This document shows positions 9,913-18,159 of a stretch of 52,439 nucleotides of DNA, piece after piece. The first letter of the stretch is position 1; the number at the start of each line of letters is the position of its first letter. The translations under genes were made by a program, and so were the position numbers. The stretch is from an uncultured Clostridia bacterium. GTDB taxonomy: Bacteria; Bacillota; Clostridia; Oscillospirales; CAG-272. The stretch lies in assembly GCA_944381085.1 (NCBI GenBank), contig CALWJX010000092.1:1-52439 (forward strand). The letters run 5' to 3'. The notes below the pieces were generated by a model. It did not search any database and was not told where the DNA came from. It saw only the letters and a program-made list of their open reading frames with translations.

Positions 9913-11994
9913 ATGCCCATCGAATCGGTAGATAGAAATGTTATACATAGAGCCTATTACTATGCCAATTGCGATGATTTTTTGAACGTAAGCGAGGCGG
10001 AAATACGCGATGAGATCGTGCAGCATTCCATGCAGTTTGATTTAACCGCTCAGCAAAATATCGCTTGGAATGAGGAAATCCGCATTTTGAAGCAGGTTAT
10101 GCGTGAGCTTGGTGACAGTCAAATCGCTTTTGAATATACTATTCCTCGTATGGGAAGAAGAGTAGATGTTGTTATTATCAGAAAAGGACAGATTTTCCTT
10201 CTTGAGTTTAAGGTGTTTGAGGATGAATATCCTAAAAGTGCTGTTGATCAAGCGGTAGATTATGCTGTCGACCTTCACAATTTTCATGAAGCGAGCCATG
10301 AGACCGATTTGTTCCCAGTTTTGGTTTGTACAGCGGCACCTGCAACAGCAAACAATGTAGAGCTTCGTAATCATATTGCAACACCGATGCGATGTAACGA
10401 GCAGAATCTTGCATCGGAAATAAAGCGGATTTCGGAGGCGTTTGACACGAGTAAGACGATTAACGCCAATGCATGGGTTAACTCCTCGTACAAGCCCACG
10501 CCGACGATTATAGAGGCAGCACAAGCACTGTATGCAGGTCATGACGTTCGAGAGATATCTCATAAGGAAAGCGATGATAACGATATCGCTGTTACCACTG
10601 CCTGTATTGACGAGATCATTGAAAACAGCAAAAGAAATGGTTGGAAGTCCATTTGCTTTGTAACGGGTGTTCCAGGAGCAGGTAAGACTCTTGTCGGCTT
10701 GAATATTGCGAATCGTCGTCATAGATTCAACACAGGTGACGAGGAGCATGCTGTGTTCCTTTCGGGAAACGAGCCTCTTGTAACGGTTCTTCGTGAGGCG
10801 TTGACAAGAGATCAAAACGAAAAAAGAAAGCAGCATTGTGCCGATTGTAAGGCCTCTCATCCTGGACGTAATTGTGACGGATGTGAGTTTGATTTGACAA
10901 AGGGGCAAATTTTTGCAGAGACGAAAAGCTTCATTCAGATGATACATTGGTTCAGAGATGATTCCTTGCTCGAAGGTCATCCTGCACCTATAGACAAAAT
11001 TGCAATTTTTGATGAGGCGCAGAGAGCATGGAAGAAGGAACAGCTTTCCAAATTTATGCGTACTAAAAAAGGACAGCCACATTTCAATATGTCGGAGCCT
11101 GAATGCCTCATTGAATATATGAATCGCCATCAGGATTGGGCTACCATTGTGTGTCTTGTAGGTGGTGGCCAGGAGATTCATGACGGAGAAGCTGGAATCA
11201 GCGAGTGGTTCAATGCATTGAATACCTACTTCCCAGATTGGAAGGTCTTTTATTCCGATCGTATGACGGACAGCGAATATGTAGGTGATAGTTCGGTGGA
11301 CGAGCTTCTGTCCAATGCGGAGTTGCACAAGAGAAGTGAACTCCATCTGTCGGTATCCATGAGAAGCTTCAGAAGCGAGCTTGTATCAGCGTTTGCAAAG
11401 GCTGTTATAGATGTCGATATTGACGAAGCAAGACGCTTATACGCTCAAATAACTGAGCCTAACGCTGATGGTAGTATGAAATATCCGATTCTCCTAACTC
11501 GTGATTTAGCAAAAGCAAAGCAGTGGATTAAAGATGTTAGTCTTGGAACTGAGAGATATGGCATTATTGCAAGCTCTGGTGCTAAGCGTTTGAGAGCAGA
11601 CGGCGTTATTGTTCCTAAGGATATCGAGGTGGAGAAATGGTTCCTCAATGGTAAGGATGATGTGAATTCTTCTTATTTCATGGAGGTTGCTGTTTCTGAA
11701 TTTAAGATTCAAGGCCTTGAAATCGACTACGCAGTGGTAGCGTGGGAAGGTGATTTCCGCTTTGTAGACGGTAATTTTACATACAACAACTTCTCTGGTT
11801 CGTCTTGGTCAAAGGTTAACAAGAAGATCGATCAGGACTATTTGAAGAATTCGTATCGTGTGCTGTTGACTCGCTCGCGCCAAGGATTCATCATTTATGT
11901 GCCTAAAGGAAGTAATGATGATATCACGCGTGATCCGAAGTTTTATGATGAGACGTACGAATATCTGAAAAGTATAGGGATTGTAGAGATTTGA
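9913..11994 (+). CDS. PD-(D/E)XK nuclease fused to DUF2075 superfamily I helicase (copy 1)
   Basis: This is a 693-residue protein with ATG behind TAGGAGGAATGGT. The N-terminal nuclease core is MGRRVDVV (D85), LLEFK (E98, K100) and a following DQAVDYA helix. The DUF2075/Schlafen-like helicase has Walker A GVPGAGKT near 255, Walker B IFDEAQRAW near 365, and a C-terminal motif VI (YRVLLTRSRQG). A CxxC...CxxC insertion (CADC...CDGC, about residues 310-330) looks zinc-binding and is absent from the homologue at 33903. It closes the defence operon and runs into the NUDIX gene. In element 2 the homologue comes before Wadjet, so this helicase travels with different systems. Confidence 0.85.
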   Translation: MPIESVDRNVIHRAYYYANCDDFLNVSEAEIRDEIVQHSMQFDLTAQQNIAWNEEIRILKQVMRELGDSQIAFEYTIPRMGRRVDVVIIRKGQIFLLEFKVFEDEYPKSAVDQAVDYAVDLHNFHEASHETDLFPVLVCTAAPATANNVELRNHIATPMRCNEQNLASEIKRISEAFDTSKTINANAWVNSSYKPTPTIIEAAQALYAGHDVREISHKESDDNDIAVTTACIDEIIENSKRNGWKSICFVTGVPGAGKTLVGLNIANRRHRFNTGDEEHAVFLSGNEPLVTVLREALTRDQNEKRKQHCADCKASHPGRNCDGCEFDLTKGQIFAETKSFIQMIHWFRDDSLLEGHPAPIDKIAIFDEAQRAWKKEQLSKFMRTKKGQPHFNMSEPECLIEYMNRHQDWATIVCLVGGGQEIHDGEAGISEWFNALNTYFPDWKVFYSDRMTDSEYVGDSSVDELLSNAELHKRSELHLSVSMRSFRSELVSAFAKAVIDVDIDEARRLYAQITEPNADGSMKYPILLTRDLAKAKQWIKDVSLGTERYGIIASSGAKRLRADGVIVPKDIEVEKWFLNGKDDVNSSYFMEVAVSEFKIQGLEIDYAVVAWEGDFRFVDGNFTYNNFSGSSWSKVNKKIDQDYLKNSYRVLLTRSRQGFIIYVPKGSNDDITRDPKFYDETYEYLKSIGIVEI

Positions 11995-11996
11995 TT

Positions 11997-12377
11997 ATGG
12001 TAGAAGTAGTAGCTGCCCTCATTTGGCAGGGCGATAAATTCATGATATGCCAGCGTCCGGCGCACAAGGCGCGTGGCCTCCTCTGGGAGTTCGTTGGCGG
12101 TAAAGTCGAGCCAGGAGAAACAATAGAGCAAGCTCTTATCCGCGAGTGCAGTGAAGAACTTGCGATAACGTTATCTGTTGGCGATATGTTTATGGATGTT
12201 ACCCACGAGTATCCCGACTTGACGGTGCATTTGACGCTATTCAACGCCACAATCGCTGAGGGCGAACCGCAGAAGCTTGAACATAACGATATCCAATGGA
12301 TCACGCCAAGTGAAATACCGAATTACGATTTCTGCCCGGCAGACGAAGAAATACTAAAGAGAATTAAAAGTTTATAA
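11997..12377 (+). CDS. NUDIX hydrolase, MutT-like (copy 1)
   Basis: This 126-residue protein carries a NUDIX box, GGKVEPGETIEQALIREC then SEELAI, with the final conserved Gly replaced by Ala. MutT-type enzymes of this size hydrolyse nucleoside triphosphates such as oxidised dNTPs. I start it at ATG 11997 because it matches the N-terminus of the near-identical copy at 42442; a TTG at 11991 is possible. It sits 2 bases after the helicase stop, so it is probably co-translated with the defence operon. In element 2 it overlaps jetD in the same way. Confidence 0.9.
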   Translation: MVEVVAALIWQGDKFMICQRPAHKARGLLWEFVGGKVEPGETIEQALIRECSEELAITLSVGDMFMDVTHEYPDLTVHLTLFNATIAEGEPQKLEHNDIQWITPSEIPNYDFCPADEEILKRIKSL

Positions 12378-12395
12378 GAATCAGAGGTAAGCGAA

Positions 12396-13952
12396 ATGCA
12401 CAAAAAACTTGATGGGAAAAATTTTATAGATCAAATAACAAGATATGGATATTTCGCTGAACAATTTCCAGATTGTTTTTCTTCCGAATCTTTTGCCGAC
12501 AATCTTAATAATTTGCTACCATTGATATCTCTTAGAAAAGCTCAAAAAAACACCACTGCACCTACAACACTTTCGACTTATAAGAATGATATTTCACGTC
12601 GCGTATTGAGTGTATCAAATCCGGAAGCTTTTTTGAGATTGTCCAAATACATGAGAGACAACTGGGATGAAATAGTTAATGCTTCAAAGTCTACTCATTC
12701 ACTATCGCCTATAACCTTTATTCGTAGTTATAATTCATCTGAAGAAATGATTAATTGCGAATCCATAAGAGAAAAATTGAAGGCAAAAAGCGATTTTGTC
12801 GAGGGGATAAAAAGTTGTATTCGAACTTCTTTGGGATATAAGTACAGATTGAAGGTTGATATTACTAATTGCTATAATTCTTTCTATACCCATTCTATCA
12901 CATGGGCTATTTGCGGGAAGGATTTAGCAAAATCTTATTTCAGGACAAAAGAGCCAGTCTCTATTCAAAGCAAATATGAAATGGGCGATTGTTTAGACTC
13001 TTTTATAAGGCAGCAAAAGAATAATGAGACGAATGGCATAATTGTTGGCCCATATACTTCGAGAATTATATCTGAAATTATTTTGGCACGAATAGATCAA
13101 TTGATGTCTGATAAAGGATTAAAATTTAAAAGATATGTAGATGATTATAAAATGTATTTTAGATCCGAAGCTCAGGCGCAGGAAAGTTTGCCAGTAATAG
13201 AGAAGGTATTAAACGAATTTAATCTAACATTAAACACATCCAAAACAGAAATAGAAAAGTATCCGTATGAAATAATATCGCAAATTAAAGATTCATATGA
13301 GAATTCAAAAAGAGTAGACGGGGTGTTCGGTGTATTAAATACGGCTGCGCAACTTCACTCTAAGGGTGAAAAAGGGGCATATAAATATGCGCTAAAGTAT
13401 TTGAAAGATGAGCCTATACCTATCGATGATTTGCAAATAATAATACCTACGCTTGTAAATATTATGTTGTTGGATCCCCGATATGGAAAATATGTGACAA
13501 AATATTTGAAGAAAAACATTACGAGAATCAGAACTGATACTTTGTCGTTGGTTATAAATAGAGAATTGGGCTGTAGCTTGCAGAGTGAATTGCAACAGGA
13601 AACTTTGATGTTTGTTCAATTGATTAAAGATTTGGATCTTACAATTTCTGCGGATAATATGATTAATATTATGCGTAGCGATAATGATTTTGCGATAATT
13701 ATAGCACTTGATATATGGAACAATCACAATAAATCAGTACTACGGACAAAACATGAAGCAAGACTAATTAATGAAAGCATAAAAGCGCTAATGCATTCAC
13801 TTAATGGAGAAAAACTATCCGGAGCGCGTTGGTTGCTTCTATATGAACTACATATACATAAGTTTGTGTCTGATGACTTACTGCCTCCAGTGGATAAAAA
13901 TGACTTCTTTAAAAAGATGCTTGAACTGCAGATTTCTTTTTATAATGCATAG
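12396..13952 (+). CDS. Defence-associated reverse transcriptase (Abi/UG class, unassigned)
   Basis: This is a 518-residue protein with ATG behind AGAGGTAAGCGAA. RT motifs seen: KVDITNCYNSFYTHSI (motif A with catalytic Asp, near residue 154), NGIIVGPYTSRIISEIIL (motif B) and KRYVDDYK (YVDD, near 246). The last 200 residues look helical (LNTAAQLHSKGEKGAYKYALKYLK...), like the helical-repeat C-termini of AbiA/AbiK and other unknown-group RTs. There is no group II maturase or retron partner beside it. Element 2 lacks it and joins NUDIX directly to TipAS, so it was inserted here. It is markedly AT-rich compared with the following genes. I cannot assign a DRT type. Confidence 0.85.
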   Translation: MHKKLDGKNFIDQITRYGYFAEQFPDCFSSESFADNLNNLLPLISLRKAQKNTTAPTTLSTYKNDISRRVLSVSNPEAFLRLSKYMRDNWDEIVNASKSTHSLSPITFIRSYNSSEEMINCESIREKLKAKSDFVEGIKSCIRTSLGYKYRLKVDITNCYNSFYTHSITWAICGKDLAKSYFRTKEPVSIQSKYEMGDCLDSFIRQQKNNETNGIIVGPYTSRIISEIILARIDQLMSDKGLKFKRYVDDYKMYFRSEAQAQESLPVIEKVLNEFNLTLNTSKTEIEKYPYEIISQIKDSYENSKRVDGVFGVLNTAAQLHSKGEKGAYKYALKYLKDEPIPIDDLQIIIPTLVNIMLLDPRYGKYVTKYLKKNITRIRTDTLSLVINRELGCSLQSELQQETLMFVQLIKDLDLTISADNMINIMRSDNDFAIIIALDIWNNHNKSVLRTKHEARLINESIKALMHSLNGEKLSGARWLLLYELHIHKFVSDDLLPPVDKNDFFKKMLELQISFYNA

Positions 13953-13966
13953 GAGATGATATAACT

Positions 13967-14344
13967 TTGAACACGAAATACGAAACTGAGGTTTATTCCC
14001 GTTGGGGCGCCACCGACGCCTACCGCGAGCACGAGCAAAAGACAAAGAACTACACAAAAGAAAAGTGGGCTGAAGCAAACGATGGCTTGATGACGATCTT
14101 TGCCGAGTTTGCCGCGTGCAAAGGAAGCTGTGCGCTTGCCGATTCTTCCGAAGCACAGGCGCTTGTAGCCAAGCTTCAGGCACATATCACCGCCAACTAC
14201 TACACCTGCACCGACGAGATTCTCGCAGGCCTTGGCAAGATGTACGTTGCCGACGAGAGATTCAAAAAGAACATCGACAAATACGGAGAGGGAACTGCGG
14301 AATTTGCGGCAGAAGGGATAAGGATATATGTTGAAAATAAATAA
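13967..14344 (+). CDS. Stand-alone TipAS-like antibiotic-recognition protein (copy 1)
   Basis: This 125-residue protein has a TTG start behind AGGAGATGATATAAC. The sequence (HEQKTKNYTKEKWAEANDG..., ITANYYTCTDEILAGLGKMYVADERFKKNIDKYGEGTAEFAAEGI) matches the C-terminal TipAS drug-binding domain of MerR-type TipA regulators, without the DNA-binding part. TipAS binds thiopeptides, so sequestration is possible, but this is inferred from the family. A near-identical copy lies at 42825. The start of the rhodanese lipoprotein overlaps its end. Confidence 0.82.
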   Translation: MNTKYETEVYSRWGATDAYREHEQKTKNYTKEKWAEANDGLMTIFAEFAACKGSCALADSSEAQALVAKLQAHITANYYTCTDEILAGLGKMYVADERFKKNIDKYGEGTAEFAAEGIRIYVENK

Positions 14345-14726
14345 ACGTTTTTTGATTGCTCTTCTAACTTTCACATTGCCATTTGGATATGTTGGATGCT
14401 CGGATGGCGGTTCCGCAACTTACGAGCAGATCAGCTGAGCGGAAGCCAAGGCATTGATGGATAGCGAGAGCGGATATATCATCATCGATGCGAGAACGCA
14501 GGAGGAATACGACCAGGGGCATATCCCCGGGGCGATACTGATTCCCGAATACGAGATTGCCGACCGCGCCGAAAAGGAGCTTCCCGATAAGAATCAGTTG
14601 ATTCTCGTCTATTGCCGGAGCGGCAGAAGAAGCAAAATTGCAGCAGAAGAGCTTGTCAAGCTCGGTTATACCAACGTTAAGGAGTTTGGCGGTATCATCG
14701 ATTGGGAATATGAAATTGTAAAATAA
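14328..14726 (+). pseudogene. Rhodanese-like lipoprotein gene with in-frame stop (copy 1)
   Basis: Compared with the intact copy at 43183, this gene has the same signal peptide (MLKINKRFLIALLTFTLP, lipobox GYVGC). Codon 37 is a TGA (14436-14438), where the intact copy reads Asp-Gly. The rest of the rhodanese domain is intact, including CRSGRRSK with the active-site Cys. A cytoplasmic form could restart at the ATG at 14454 (90 residues), but export would be lost. It overlaps the TipAS gene by 17 bp. Rhodaneses transfer sulfane sulphur; the substrate is unknown. Confidence 0.85.
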
Positions 14727-14758
14727 TAAGTTAATCAACCTTTGACAGCAACTGATTT

Positions 14759-15268
14759 ATGAAAAAACACATCGCAAACATCATTACGGGTTCACGCATT
14801 GTATTCAGTTTGTCGCTCTTGTTCATACCACTGTCATCGGCATGGTTTTACGCGCTCTATCTGTTTTGCGGATTCAGCGATATGATAGACGGTGCTGTGG
14901 CAAGAAGGACAAAAAGCGCAAATGAATTCGGAGCAAGGCTTGATACGGTTTCGGATTTCGTGTTTCTGTCCGTGGCTTTGATCAAATTCCTGCCGCATCT
15001 CCATATCCCCGTATGGCTGTGGATATGGATCGGCATTATCGCCCTGATCAAGCTTGGAAACGTGGTTTGGGGATTTATTCGCACGAAAAAACTCATATCC
15101 TCTCATACCGTTCTGAATAAGGTTTCGGGACTGTTGCTGTTCCTTCTGCCTGTGACGATAAGCTTTGTTGACTTGACTTACACCTTGCCCGTCGTATGCA
15201 CTGTAGCTACGGTTGCGGCGATTCACGAGGTATACGATACATATTCGGAGAAAAAACATGATACTTGA
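14759..15268 (+). CDS. CDP-alcohol phosphatidyltransferase family membrane protein
   Basis: This 169-residue protein has several hydrophobic helices and the CDP-alcohol signature: D-G-A-V-A-R-R followed by G-A-R-L-D and V-S-D, about residues 44-66, with all expected acidic residues. Such enzymes condense CDP-diacylglycerol or CDP-linked alcohols in phospholipid synthesis at the membrane. It is not obviously PgsA or PssA, and the substrate is unassigned. It is absent from element 2. It overlaps the following acetyltransferase by 11 bp. Confidence 0.82.
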   Translation: MKKHIANIITGSRIVFSLSLLFIPLSSAWFYALYLFCGFSDMIDGAVARRTKSANEFGARLDTVSDFVFLSVALIKFLPHLHIPVWLWIWIGIIALIKLGNVVWGFIRTKKLISSHTVLNKVSGLLLFLLPVTISFVDLTYTLPVVCTVATVAAIHEVYDTYSEKKHDT

Positions 15269-15911
15269 AACAGACCGCATCATCCTTCGCTCGTGGTGCG
15301 AGGATGATGCAGAAGACTTATACATATACGCCAGCGACCCCGAGGTAGGCCCACCTGAAGGATGGCCGCCGCACACGAGTGTGGAGAACAGCTGTGAGAT
15401 CATTCGAACGGTTCTGTCCGCGCCCGATACCTTTGCCGTGTGCCTGAAAGAGAATGGCAAGCCTATCGGCAGCATCGGTTTTCACCGCAACGACCTTGCC
15501 GAGGATGACGACGAATACGAGCTCGGCTATTGGATCGGCAAGCCATATTGGGGGCAGGGGCTCATTCCCGAAGCCTCGCGCGAGATGCTCCGCTATGCCT
15601 TTGAGGATCTCAAAATGAACCGCATCTGGTGTGGCTATTATGACGGCAACGAAAAGTCCCGTCGCGTGCAGGAAAAACTCGGATTCGTCTATCAGCGCAA
15701 GACCGAGGGCATTGAAGTGTCGCTGCTCGGCGAGATCCGCACGGGGCACTCGAACCTTATGACAAAAGAGCGCTGGCAGAAGGTCGGGCTGTTCCGTCAA
15801 CAGAAGAAGTTGCTTGATACCTTCCTGCAAAACGGCGCGATCTCTCAGGCGCAGTACAATAAAAGCTTTGGCGACATGGTCGAGCTGATGGAGATGCACG
15901 GAGTTGAATAA
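15258..15911 (+). CDS. GNAT N-acetyltransferase, RimJ/RimL-like
   Basis: This 217-residue protein is started at ATG 15258 ([12 protein letters not shown], the usual family N-terminus, with GGAG upstream) rather than an upstream codon inside the previous gene. The acetyl-CoA region is seen as [21 protein letters not shown]-terminal tail (about residues 175-217) is short, helical and charged, and not part of the GNAT fold. RimJ/RimL-type GNATs acetylate protein N-termini or small molecules; the target is unknown. Higher GC than the defence genes around it. Confidence 0.85.
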   Translation: MILETDRIILRSWCEDDAEDLYIYASDPEVGPPEGWPPHTSVENSCEIIRTVLSAPDTFAVCLKENGKPIGSIGFHRNDLAEDDDEYELGYWIGKPYWGQGLIPEASREMLRYAFEDLKMNRIWCGYYDGNEKSRRVQEKLGFVYQRKTEGIEVSLLGEIRTGHSNLMTKERWQKVGLFRQQKKLLDTFLQNGAISQAQYNKSFGDMVELMEMHGVE

Positions 15912-15936
15912 ATACGAAAGTTGAGGGAGAACCCCT

Positions 15937-16503
15937 ATGATTATAGAAACAGAACGCCTGATCCTCCGTCCGTTCACCGAGAACGATGCTGCGGACACAT
16001 TTGAATATTTGCACGAGCCAATGGTGCATTGCTTTGCTTGCATGAAAACCGAAACCATTGAAGAGGCAAGAAAGGCAGTTCTTGATAGAGTCAAGGACGG
16101 CGAGTATTATTTCGCCATCATGCTCAAGGAAAACGGCAAGGTCATCGGTGAGATCGATGCCATGCCCGAAGCGACCGCTCCCGACGAGGAAAATGCCGCT
16201 CGTGATACCTTCAGCCCCTGTTGGATGTTCAATCCCGAATACCACGGCAAGGGTTACGCCTACGAGGCGGCTCGCGCCTTCTTCGATTATCTCTTTGGCG
16301 AGAAGGGCGCACGTCGCATTTACGCCTATACCGAGGACTACAACTTGGCAAGTCAGAAGCTCTGCGAAAAGCTCGGCATGCGCCGCGAGGGGCTGTTTGT
16401 GGAGTTCGTGAGCTTTGTAAAAGACGAGGAAGGCAATCCCATATATGAAAATACCTATCAGTATGCGATACTGAAAAGGGAATGGGAACAGAACGGCAAA
16501 TAA
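15937..16503 (+). CDS. GNAT N-acetyltransferase, RimJ/RimL-like
   Basis: This 188-residue protein starts with IIETERLILRPF, as in the preceding GNAT, and has an acetyl-CoA loop in PEYHGKGYAYEAARAFFDYL. The two genes look like relatives, though not recent tandem duplicates. The gap of 25 bases and a GGGAGA site suggest one transcript. Substrate unknown; a drug or a protein N-terminus is possible. Confidence 0.85.
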   Translation: MIIETERLILRPFTENDAADTFEYLHEPMVHCFACMKTETIEEARKAVLDRVKDGEYYFAIMLKENGKVIGEIDAMPEATAPDEENAARDTFSPCWMFNPEYHGKGYAYEAARAFFDYLFGEKGARRIYAYTEDYNLASQKLCEKLGMRREGLFVEFVSFVKDEEGNPIYENTYQYAILKREWEQNGK

Positions 16504-16521
16504 GAATTTGACGAGGTGACT

Positions 16522-16925
16522 ATGAATATTACTCCTACCGAAAACGAAATCAAATATATACGAGAAGAGCTCAATCAATTCAATAATGAGAGAGTCGGCG
16601 AGGATGGTCATACACCTCTAAACATCGTGGAATATGACACCAACGGCAATATTATTGGTGGTATTCTTGGTGGCACTTATTGGGGTGGATGTATGTAGAT
16701 ATTCTTAGGGTACACGAAAACCACCGCTATAAAGGCATTGGATCAAAGCTCTTGCGTGAAGCTGAAAAAGAAACTGTTCGCAGAGGTTGCCATCACGTTC
16801 ATCTTGATACAATGAGTTGGCAAGCTCCCGAATTTTATCAAAAGCACGGGTATGAAGTGATTGGCATTCTTCCCGATATTCCGAATGGCAATCAAAAATA
16901 TCTGCTTATGAAAGCATTGAGATAA
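16522..16925 (+). pseudogene. GNAT acetyltransferase gene with a one-base frameshift
   Basis: The reading frame begins at ATG 16522 behind GACGAGGTG and runs to a TAG at 16696, just after GGTYWGG. It continues in another frame from about 16680 (WMYVDILRVHENHRYKGIGSKLL) to 16925. Adding one T near 16686 would restore a continuous GGTYWGWMYVD, the normal join of GNAT strands, and a protein of about 134 residues. It could be real decay or a sequencing error. Confidence 0.82.
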
Positions 16926-16954
16926 ACAATCAAATTCCAATTTGTAGGTGTAAT

Positions 16955-17401
16955 ATGGTTAAAGAACTAATGCACGACCCCATCTTCCTCGCAGGGAAGT
17001 CGGAGGTCGCAACAAAAGAAGATTTGCAGGTCGCACAGGACTTGCTTGATACGCTGATGGCACGCAAGGAGTCGTGTGTCGGCATGGCGGCGAATATGAT
17101 TGGTGTCCGCAAGCGCATCATCGCCTTTCTCGATGAGAGCGGACGAGCTCCTGCTCGCGGTTCATCCGCGAGCGTGTATGCCGTGATGCTCAATCCCGAG
17201 ATCATCAAGAAGGACGGCGTGTACGAGACCGAGGAAGGCTGTCTTTCGCTTCTCGGTGGCCCACGTAAGTGCAAGCGTTATAAGACTATCAAGGTGCAGT
17301 ATCAGACCTTGGATATGAAAACGCGTACGAAAAACTTCACCGGCTGGACGGCTCAGATCATTCAGCATGAGGTGGATCATTGTAATGGAATCTTAATTTA
17401 A
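16955..17401 (+). CDS. def: Peptide deformylase-like protein
   Basis: This 148-residue protein has the three deformylase motifs: CVGMAANMIG (motif I), EGCLSL (motif II, metal Cys) and QHEVDH (motif III, HExxH). In motif I the catalytic Gln of classical deformylases (GxGxAAxQ) reads Met. I recall this variant from small clostridial deformylases. Deformylases remove N-formyl from new proteins and are the actinonin target, so a spare copy could give tolerance; this is inference. A truncated relative sits at 43874. Confidence 0.8.
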   Translation: MVKELMHDPIFLAGKSEVATKEDLQVAQDLLDTLMARKESCVGMAANMIGVRKRIIAFLDESGRAPARGSSASVYAVMLNPEIIKKDGVYETEEGCLSLLGGPRKCKRYKTIKVQYQTLDMKTRTKNFTGWTAQIIQHEVDHCNGILI

Positions 17402-17419
17402 ACAACGGGAGGTATAAAA

Positions 17420-18157
17420 TTGACACATAAAATATATGACATCAAAGATGGTGTAACTGCAATTGTTATTGATGTAGATGAAGAATTTGTACAAGAGCAA
17501 ATTGCTGAAAATATTGTGTCAATTTGCGAAGGAAATTCGGAAACCGACCTCGAAACCATAAAGATAAAATTAAAAGATTACTTAGAACCCAAAGGGATTC
17601 GGATAAGAAGAGGCGCGATTGCTGAGTTTTACATTCATTTGTTTTTGAAATCTTTGGGTTATAGACAACATTGTTTGTTCCTCAATTTGGAAGAAAACTC
17701 TATCAAAAAAGGATTTGATGGTTACTACATATTTAACGGAGATGAATGGATCGTAGAGAGCAAATCGGGTGCAAGTGCTACGCACAAAAGCAAAATTGAA
17801 GAAGCATATGGTGATTTAAAAGAGAAGCTTACCACAAAGTCTAAAAATAATCCATGGGAAAATGCCTATAATCATGCAGCACATGCAGCGATAGGTGCAA
17901 AGAAACCAATACTTACAAGGCTAAAAACATTATCAAACAACTACGTTAAAAATATCCATTTGCCCTTGACGGAATTTTGCTTAATGCCATGTGGTACAGT
18001 ATTTAATCATGATGCGTCTTCTGATGATGTCAAGGAAACTATTTATAACAGCATAAAAGATACAACAAGCACAATGGAATATAAGAAACTATGCATGATT
18101 GCTATTTCAAATAGGGCATATAGTGCATTTCTAGAATTTATTGGATTGGAGGCATAA
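17420..18157 (+). CDS. HamA/AbpA-like PD-(D/E)XK nuclease of a two-gene defence system
   Basis: This 245-residue protein has a TTG start behind GGGAGG. The centre shows a nuclease-like core: RRGAIAEFYIHLFLKSLGY, then GFDGYY (Asp) and WIVESKSG (E-x-K), about residues 55-116. Size, motif order and the adjacent helicase fit the DUF1837-like nuclease of Hachiman (HamA) or AbpA. No domain search was possible, so the exact family is tentative. It is 2 bases from the helicase gene and clearly coupled to it. Confidence 0.6.
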   Translation: MTHKIYDIKDGVTAIVIDVDEEFVQEQIAENIVSICEGNSETDLETIKIKLKDYLEPKGIRIRRGAIAEFYIHLFLKSLGYRQHCLFLNLEENSIKKGFDGYYIFNGDEWIVESKSGASATHKSKIEEAYGDLKEKLTTKSKNNPWENAYNHAAHAAIGAKKPILTRLKTLSNNYVKNIHLPLTEFCLMPCGTVFNHDASSDDVKETIYNSIKDTTSTMEYKKLCMIAISNRAYSAFLEFIGLEA

Positions 18158-18159
18158 TC

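Noticed and set aside
10042..11346. A 434-residue open frame on the minus strand
   Set aside because: It is wholly antisense to the nuclease-DUF2075 gene, whose motifs are intact; no ribosome binding site and no domain character.
12396..13952. Retron or group II intron reverse transcriptase
   Set aside because: No msr/msd-like inverted repeats, no maturase domain, and no intron ends around the gene; the C-terminus is helical as in Abi-type enzymes.
15757..16611. A 284-residue minus-strand frame
   Set aside because: Antisense to the GNAT genes and produced by their codon bias; no start signal.
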